The notes under the pieces were generated by a model. It was not told the origin of the DNA. It saw only the letters and a program-made list of their open reading frames with translations, and made no database searches. From the NCBI RefSeq assembly GCF_030272615.1, contig NC_081412.1:23280432-23344431 (forward strand): DNA of 64,000 bases, written 5' to 3'. The position numbers and the translations under genes were made by a program. Shown here piece by piece: positions 57,383 through 64,000 of this stretch; the stretch's first letter is position 1; every line of letters starts with the position of its first letter. The stretch is from Cryptomeria japonica (Eukaryota > Streptophyta > Pinopsida > Cupressales > Cupressaceae).

Positions 57383-59726
57383 AGTTTCGGTTGTGAGATT
57401 AATTGGATGAATACTTTGTTTTGATCTCTAAGTCTACTCAGTCGAATAGAAGGTTTGATATGCCCCTATCGATATGATTAAGCACGTCAAATGATATGAT
57501 AAAGCTTCTTGATATTGGAAACTAGATGGATTTGACTAACTTGGAAAGCTAACTTGGTATTTTGATGTTGATATGGGTTGATTTGTTACTTGTGATCACT
57601 AGTTGACACCTCTTTGATATGTCGGAAGAAATTTGTCTGAGATAGTTGAACTTGGAAGACCTCCTAAATGGGTACTTGGATCAGTTGTTGGATTTTTGAA
57701 AACTTTCTAGGGTAAGGCTCTGTCTCAAATGTGCTACAGAATTGATCGAATGCGCTAAGAGATTCAATGTATGTGTCACTTAAATGATCATATGTGCCTT
57801 TGTTTTGTTCATATGCTACAGGATCTGTTGTATGCGCCTCAATATTGATTAAATATGCTATAGGATGAATCAGATGCGCTTGAGAAATGCTCAAATGCGA
57901 CACAGGAATAAGCAGATGCGCTATTCTATGGATTTCCTAAATGTGACTTGTTGAAAACTGATTGTGACGTTTGATTTTTCTTGCAATATGTTTTAGGAAC
58001 TCTAACAAAATACACAACAAACAAGCATGAAGACAATGGTCATTTTTCTCCTAAATCTAAGCATTGAGTGTATATTATGTTGACGATGTGTTCAAATCCC
58101 CGATGTTTTTCACTGGTTTATACACAAGAAAAACACACCAAGTAGACTCTTTAATCAAGGGTCATCAATAATACCATAGCCCACATCCGGATACTCCTTC
58201 ATTTCAAATTGTTGTGTCACCCTCTAAAGGGCACCCATTTTTTCGCCTTTGTCCGAAAATTAACTCAAAGAGGATTGCTCCTCAATTGAATCGTTATCTT
58301 GGGAGATATATGGTGAGCGTCTTGGAGGCGGATTCTTCCCCACCCTTGCACTATGATATTATTAATGTCTGGATACTGACTCAGCGAGGCTTTTATTTTT
58401 AAAGTTCATAATCAGGCTTCCTGGTCGGTCTTCAGTGATAAACTCCCTTGGGAGGCTTCCCAACCTTTAGAACAAAGGCTTTACGTATCACAAGGATACT
58501 AGGGGAAGGCTAATCATTGAGCAAAACCGTTTGAGGGGATTTTCATCAGCCTCCACATTTGATTATAGTGGGTTGGAATACTTGGCTAAAATTCATTCCC
58601 CACTTAGGTTGTTCCCTTCTCACTAGCCCCCTCAAGGCAACTCGGGAAGGCATACCCTCTAAAGGTTTTAATTGCTTGAAATGAAATAAAGCATGAAGGA
58701 GCGAGTCTAGCTTTTTGATCACTCAATTAAGGGGAGAGCATATACCTATCACTCAAGACAAAGCAAGCAATGATTCTTTTTAGTCCTTTCAAAGCAATTG
58801 TTTTCTAAGTCCTAATTGGAGATGTTGCTCCAATCAAACATGGTGTTCATGTTACCCACAAAGCAATGATTTTATAAGCTAGGAATAAAAACCCTGGTCA
58901 ACGAAAGTAAAATTGCCAAATGAACAACAACGATTTTAACTTGAAAGCTTCAAACAAGGTAAAATGAGGATTCTTTTTAAGCTTCCAAATGAAAGATGAG
59001 GTTCATTTTAATGAGCACCAAAGGAAAGTGATGTTCAATTTTAACCCCTTTGCAAAAATTGGAAAGTTTGTGTTGTTCTTTTTAGAGTCCAAAATGAGGT
59101 GTGAGATCCTAACTTGCAAAACCAAATGTGAGATTTGTGGTTCTTTTTACGACCTTGCAAGAAAAGAAAAATGTGGTTCTTTTTAAATCCCAAATGAAAT
59201 GTAGGGTTATTTTTTGAAGCCCAAAATGAGAATTTAGTTATTTTTACCTTAGCAAAAAAGAAAAGTGTATTCTTTTTAAACCAAATTTGAAGAAAACAAG
59301 TAAAAAAAGTTAACTAATCTCCTCTAAAACCTGCAAAACCACTGTCAAACCTACAAAAACACCAGTGAGAAAAATCATAGATCAAGGTGGGCTAGACAAG
59401 CCTAATTGTTTTTTAAAACCCTGTTATAAACTTTCTGCTCTGTTTTATATGCACTAAAACAAAGCACATATACGCCACAAGATATTACCAATGGGCTAGA
59501 AAATTTTATGTATGCGCCTCAGAAACTTTCAGATGTGCCACATTATAAGATAAATGCACCAGAATAATTCACATATGCACCACAAGATAGGTTAAATGTG
59601 CTAGAACAATTCACATATGTGCCATAAGAGAGGTTAAATGCACTAAACAAATGGTCATATGTGCTAAAGCATGTCCTAAAAATCAGTGCATGAACCTACG
59701 GAAAAATGTTAAAAAAATGTGGGTTA
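57383..59726 (-). other. Leader of the deleted gypsy element with repeated motifs
   Basis: Contains two clusters of ATGCGC-type words (57710-57930 and 59460-59670) and at least six TTCTTTTTA words on the plus strand (58773-59278). A block at 58300-58370 (GGGAGATATATGGTGAGCGT) is shared with the larger element near 51120. Confidence 0.7.
59460..59670. repeat. Cluster of ATATGCGCC/ACAAG motifs next to the PBS
   Basis: About ten words around TATGCGCC, spaced roughly 20-30 bp. Most have become TATGTGC or TATGCAC, the products of C-to-T change at the central CpG on one strand or the other. Confidence 0.75.
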
Positions 59727-59745
59727 GCCCCAACGGTGGGTGCCA
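59727..59745 (-). promoter_or_regulatory. Primer-binding site of the deleted gypsy element
   Basis: TGGCACCCACCGTTGGGGC on the minus strand, beginning four bases inside the 5' LTR. It resembles TGGCGCC-type gypsy primer sites and differs from the site used by the 15.5-kb element. Confidence 0.75.
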
Positions 59746-59749
59746 AAAA

Positions 59750-61234
59750 TGTATGCCAAGAAGTGTGGTACCTGCAAGAGAGACACAAACCACTCAAACA
59801 CACCAATAAAACATTATGTTAGAGGTTAGCAATCATAAACAAGTAAATGAAACAAAATCTCTGAGCATGTCTCATTGTCCTCTATCTCCAAGGATCCCTT
59901 TAGATTCAAGGTGGCTCTCAGCTTGGAAGAGCACTTGATATTGGGATGACTACTCAAAGAACGAGAGATAGTGTATGTTTCTAAGATCTAAATGCATGCA
60001 ACCAATATCCTAGTGATGAGATAATGATATAGATACGGAACTATGATATGGTGCAAAATGATAAAATTAATGTGAGATTAAACTAGCATGAACATGATAT
60101 GGATATGATATGAGACTAGCATGATATACTAAGACATGATATGCAAAACATGATTATTCTAAGATTATAATACTATCAAAATGATCTAAAAATGCTATGA
60201 GAGGTAAGATGCTTAGTGTTATGAGACTATAGTGTAGATGCATAAAACTTGGATCTTTGGATTGAAGAAATGGGCTCTATTTATAGAGGAATTGGTCAAA
60301 TGGATGGCCAAGATTGAATTGGCTTGAGAAGGGTTAGGATTGAAAGTTATCAATCCATGTGAAATTTTCAACCCAATCTCATGTTGACAAGTGTCACCAT
60401 GAGGAGGCCTAAGAGGATGTTAAGTAAGCATTAGATGCTTATTAAGCTTTGAGGGCTAACCTTAAGAGGATAAGCCATTGGATAAAGCTATTATCCAAGG
60501 ATGAAGGCTATTGTCCAAGAGTTAAACTCTTGTCCAAAGTTGGAAGATGGCCAAAGGGACAACCATAATGGGCTCGGGTGATGTCTTGTAAGAGGCATTA
60601 AATGCTCTTTAAAGACTTTGGAGGTTAACTTGTTGGAAGGTAGATAACCTTCAAGGCTTTTGTAAGGGCCTTACAAGTTTGGAAAACTCAACAAGTTAAC
60701 TTGTTGAAAAAGGTCAAGTCTTCAACACATTTTGAAGACTTTTCCCAAATTTGGAGAAGTGACTCCCCCAAAGTTAGGGATGTGACATGATTAGAGGAAT
60801 TTAGGCTAGTTAAGTGGGATTTGAGAACTTCTAGAAGAATGATTAGGAGGTTAATGGAAAATGTGGAGAATGCAAGTGGGATAAATAGGAATTTTATTTA
60901 AAATAAAAAGATTTATTTCAACTAAAATTAATGCAACTTGGCAAATGCAAGTGAGGGGGATTTTACAAATAAAAATTTGATTTATTTATTTGTAGAAAGG
61001 ATTTTAATTAAATGAAAATTCAATTAAAATGGTGGAAGGGAATTTAATTGAATAAATAAAATTTATTCAATTAATGGAAGAAAGGGGATATTAATTAAAT
61101 GTTGTATTTAATTAATGGTTAGATAGAAGAAAAGAGGATATTAATTAAACCTTAGTTTAACTAATAGGATGGATAAATGATAATTAAATAAATAAAATTC
61201 ATTTCATTAAGTGTGCAAGTTTTAGGCGTCTACA
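59750..61234 (-). repeat. 5' LTR of the deleted gypsy element (1,485 bp)
   Basis: TG...CA termini on the minus strand. Its first 690 bp on the plus strand are repeated at 55314-56003. The distal part is rich in TTAATTAAAT words, as in the other gypsy LTR. Confidence 0.88.
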
Positions 61235-61818
61235 ATCACAATCAATTTATTTATTTACTAAAATCTTGGTGCCAAGGATGTTTGCATATTTTTCATAAAA
61301 AAATAAAGATTTAGAACATTTAAATTTGAACCATAAACTCCACTATTGATTAGGTTTTACTACAAAAATCCCATTTGATTATAAACACTAATTACATCAA
61401 TCCTCCCTCTAATTATACCAATCCTTTTCAATCGAAGCCAATGCAAATTATAAAACCATTTCGAAAATTCCCACTTAAATTCTTGAATTAAAACCACTTC
61501 CATTAAATATTTTGTAGATGGATTTAACTATTTGGTCTTTCCATCATAAAGACACTTTTGTCCAATCATTTAATTTATTTTTTTATCATTAAATCAATAA
61601 TTTATCCATTCATTGTTTCTTCTAATCATATTGGAATACCTTTTCCAGAAATTTAAACCAATCATACAAAAAAAAACTTTACTAGTGAATACCCCCATTT
61701 GCCACTATTATAATACATTGATGAAACATTTCACTATAGGAAAGTATTTATTTTTTAACTTTTTAAAATAAAAAATATAGAGAGCATAAATAAAGGGGGA
61801 AAATGGTTTCACCAAAAG
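61235..61818. other. AT-rich spacer
   Basis: No gene or repeat structure recognised between the gypsy LTR and the LINE tail. Confidence 0.6.
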
Positions 61819-62355
61819 TTTTTTTTTGTATTGAACAAAGCGAGAGAAAATACAATAAAAATAATAAGCAACCCAAGAAGGGACTACAATAAGGAAAAGA
61901 AAATTACATCCTTAAAACACTAGTACATACAATATACAAAATCAACTCACTAATAGAGACAACTGCATACATAAGGAAAATCCCTGCTGAACAAATAGAA
62001 ATAGCATAAGTATGACAGCTAAGAAAGACAAGATATACAATCACCATCAGCTGCATGCACGAAAGCAATGGGCAGTTGGAGAACCAAATCAAATTTGAAA
62101 TTTGAGGAAATGTTGTAGTTGTTCTGCACATTTGATCTTTCCTTGACGAACTTGTTAAAATTGGCACTTGATTTCATCCAATTGTCTACAAAATCTATCA
62201 CCATATCTTTGACCAATCTTCAGCTGTGAACATTAAAAAATGAGTTGGAACATGATTTCCGAGTAAAACAATAGAATATCCACTTCCTGATGTACAATAT
62301 GATCAGAGAACATAGCTTGACATCTACTTTTCCATATGAATAACAAAATGCACTA

Positions 62356-62658
62356 TCACATAGAATCAACTATCATATTTTTACGGAGACCAATACCAAA
62401 AAGGGCTTCCTTCCATCTCAAGGCATGATAAAAAATGGTTGGGAAATGATTAAATAAGAACTTACATTTATTTTTAGCTCTAAAACAGTCCCAAAAAATA
62501 TGTTTTATGTTTTCATTATGATGACAAAATGGGCACTTAGCTGGATGCATAGGTAGAAACTTTAATTTATCTCCTACATGAAGTTTATGATGCAACACTT
62601 TCCAAGATAAAATTTGAGCATTAGCCTTAGCCTTAGAATTCCAAATCTGAGTGCTCAA
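62356..62658 (-). pseudogene. LINE zinc-binding (zf-RVT-like) domain
   Basis: IWNSKAKANAQILSWKVLHH, then KLHVGDKLKFLPMHPAKCPFCHHNENIKHIFWDC, is the typical C-terminal zinc-binding domain of plant LINE polyproteins (W.. L.T...L, CP.C, E...H.F..C). Confidence 0.88.
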
Positions 62659-62683
62659 ACTCCTCCATTTTTGTTCTCTAAAT

Positions 62684-63499
62684 CTACGAATTCCATCTAA
62701 GATTAAGTCTTGGATTTAACCTCAAAGTAGGAAAAAGTTGTAGGTAGATCTGCTTTAACGGAAAGCAAGAAAAAGGAAATTTTTCTAACCATAACTGGTC
62801 TTTGAAAACACTGCATTGTAAAGGTGTACATAAATTCATCATTAACTCCACGGAAACCAAGGACTCCACAAAAATCAGAAAGGTTTTGAACTTAATATTT
62901 AAATTAAAAGCATTCTTAGCACATTGCCAGTTGATCCAATCAAAAGACTCGGAGTCCCACAGATCCTTGAAATGCTTCACCCCCTTCCTAAAGAGATAGT
63001 TAGCTTGTTTAGGAAAAGATACATCCAGTGGTTGTTCATGATATTGTATAAGTCTATTCCACCAAATAGAAGAATTAGAGAATTTGAACCCATGTTGTAA
63101 AGAATTCATTCTCCAATTCAAACAATTGCATACATATTTCCAAGCCTTCCAAATGGATTGCAATGGAAATGAGGTTTTAATACAAAAAAAGGGAGCAAGC
63201 AAAATCTTATCCAACCAATTCATTGACTGCCATTTGTTATTCATAACAAGAACTGAGATCCTATGTCGCACTAAAATTTTCCATTGTTCATCCCCTTACA
63301 CAATTCTTATTATCCATTTAGCAAATAAACAGATTCCTTGAGTCCTGAGATCCAAAATTCCTAACCCCCCTCTGTTTTTTGGTTGAATACAGTGGAGCCA
63401 AGAGGTGGATTTGTAGCCACTTTTACCATCCCAATTAGTCCACAGGAATTGACAGATGCTTTTATTCAGATCTTTGTAGCCTTTTTTTATGGCATCCAA
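62684..63499 (-). pseudogene. LINE polyprotein between reverse transcriptase and zinc-binding domain
   Basis: Two consecutive open pieces (63499-63296 and 63271-62684) contain LNKSICQFLWTN, STSWLHCIQPKNRGGLGILDLR, LFAKWIIRIV and SIWWNRLIQYHE, characteristic of the region after the RT in plant LINEs. They are separated by a stop. Confidence 0.85.
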
Positions 63500-63850
63500 G
63501 AAGAAGAGTAATAAACAAGTGAGGCTAAAAAGATACGATTAATCACTCGAATTCTACCAGCCAGTGAGAGATCAGATTGAATCATTAAAAACACAGTTTT
63601 ATGATGTGCTAACTTAGATCCCGAAATTGAGCAATATAAGTCTAATGCCTCCAAAACATTATTGATTTCCGCTTCAAAATTTTGAATAAATAACATGCTA
63701 TCATCTACAAAATGTGAGTTCAAAACAACTAAATTATTAGGGATAGAAATTCCCTTAATCAACCCCATTTGATTGTATTTTTGCATAATGTAACTAAGAG
63801 CATTAGTAGCCAAAACATACAGGAATGGCGACAAAGGGCGGCATTGTCTG
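63487..63850 (-). pseudogene. LINE reverse transcriptase fragment, FVDD intact
   Basis: CRPLSPFLYVLATNALSYIM, then GLIKGISIPNN, HFVDDSMLFIQNFEAEINNV, LYCSISGSKLAHHKTVFLM. The catalytic FVDD is retained, unlike in the LINE at 13973-16065. Confidence 0.88.
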
Positions 63851-64000
63851 ATTGAGTGTTGTAAGGGAAATTAATCAGACATGACATTGTTAATCCTCAG
63901 AATGGCATTGGAATCATTAAATAACATCAAAACATGCTTACATATGTTGGGACCAAAACCCAACCATTTTAACATCTTTAAAATAAAACTCCAACACATT

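Larger units (their letters stand above)
55314..61234 (-). mobile_element. Related gypsy element with a large internal deletion
   Basis: The right LTR is complete (59750-61234; minus strand TGTAGACGCC...GGCATACA). The left LTR is only its terminal part (55314-56003), joined directly to the middle of gag, so pol, the 3' region and about 800 bp of LTR are missing. Possible target duplication ATTAT (55309-55313) and ATCAC (61235-61239) has three of five identical with transitions at the rest. A PBS lies next to the right LTR. The leader, ORF1 and gag order matches the 15.5-kb element at clearly lower similarity, so the two are different families of one lineage. Confidence 0.85.
61819..64000 (-). 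mobile_element. LINE (L1-like) with poly(A) tail, running off the right edge
   Basis: Poly(T) at 61819-61827 is the 3' tail of a minus-strand element. Reading leftward from the window edge, there are reverse transcriptase, its C-terminal region and a zinc-binding domain. Frames are broken by stops. It shares its 3' end (TATTGAACAAAGCGAG on the plus strand) and protein motifs with the LINE at 13973-16065. The 5' part lies outside the window. Confidence 0.85.

Overview
The window is nuclear DNA of a land plant, most likely a seed plant with a large, retrotransposon-rich genome. A gymnosperm is plausible, but the species cannot be read from the sequence. The basis is spliced genes with GT-AG introns, Ty1/copia and Ty3/gypsy (Tat-like) LTR retrotransposons, LINEs, tRNA-derived SINE-like units, and AT-rich intergenic DNA with low gene density.

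The only host genes I can support are three near-identical copies, all on the minus strand, of a BTB/POZ protein with a WD40-like C-terminal region (the Arabidopsis At3g09030/At5g41330 type). They lie at 8804-12223 (copy A), 17457-20928 (B) and 31867-35280 (C). Each has three coding exons of exactly 564, 210 and 669 nt, all joined in phase 0, and encodes 480 aa with no disabling lesion. The copies sit in duplicated blocks: A about 7.95-16.45 kb (with a LINE inside), B about 16.48-23.24 kb, C about 31.05-36.33 kb. A decayed stretch at 4.07-4.5 kb resembles their 3' flank and may be the relic of a fourth copy.

Mobile DNA fills most of the rest. From left to right: a hAT-like non-autonomous element (4636-5561); a very small TRIM/SMART element whose LTR carries a nested solo LTR (6050-7071); a SINE-like unit in block A (12851-13067); a LINE relic with a (CA)n tail (13945-about 16065); a TSD-flanked insertion private to block B (21741-22036); a complete copia element (24583-30753, TSD AATAC) with in-frame stops and a hairpin array before its polypurine tract; degenerate telomere-like DNA with a SINE-like unit and a 99-bp-arm palindrome (37.1-38.0 kb); a 15.5-kb Tat-type gypsy element (38740-54285) with LTRs, PBS, PPT, an extra ORF upstream of gag, a G-patch module and a decayed pol; a related gypsy element with an internal deletion (55314-61234); and a LINE with a poly(A) tail running off the right edge (61819-64000).

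No element here appears able to move by itself, because each recognisable coding region has stops, frameshifts or lost catalytic residues. The most interesting observations are the short ORF conserved upstream of gag in two diverged gypsy elements; the repeated GCGC-core and TAAAAAGAA motifs in their leaders; the hairpin array with compensating base changes in the copia element; the roughly 350-bp TRIM with a 55-bp interior; and the triplicated BTB gene with its intronic repeats and heat-shock-element-like promoter motif.
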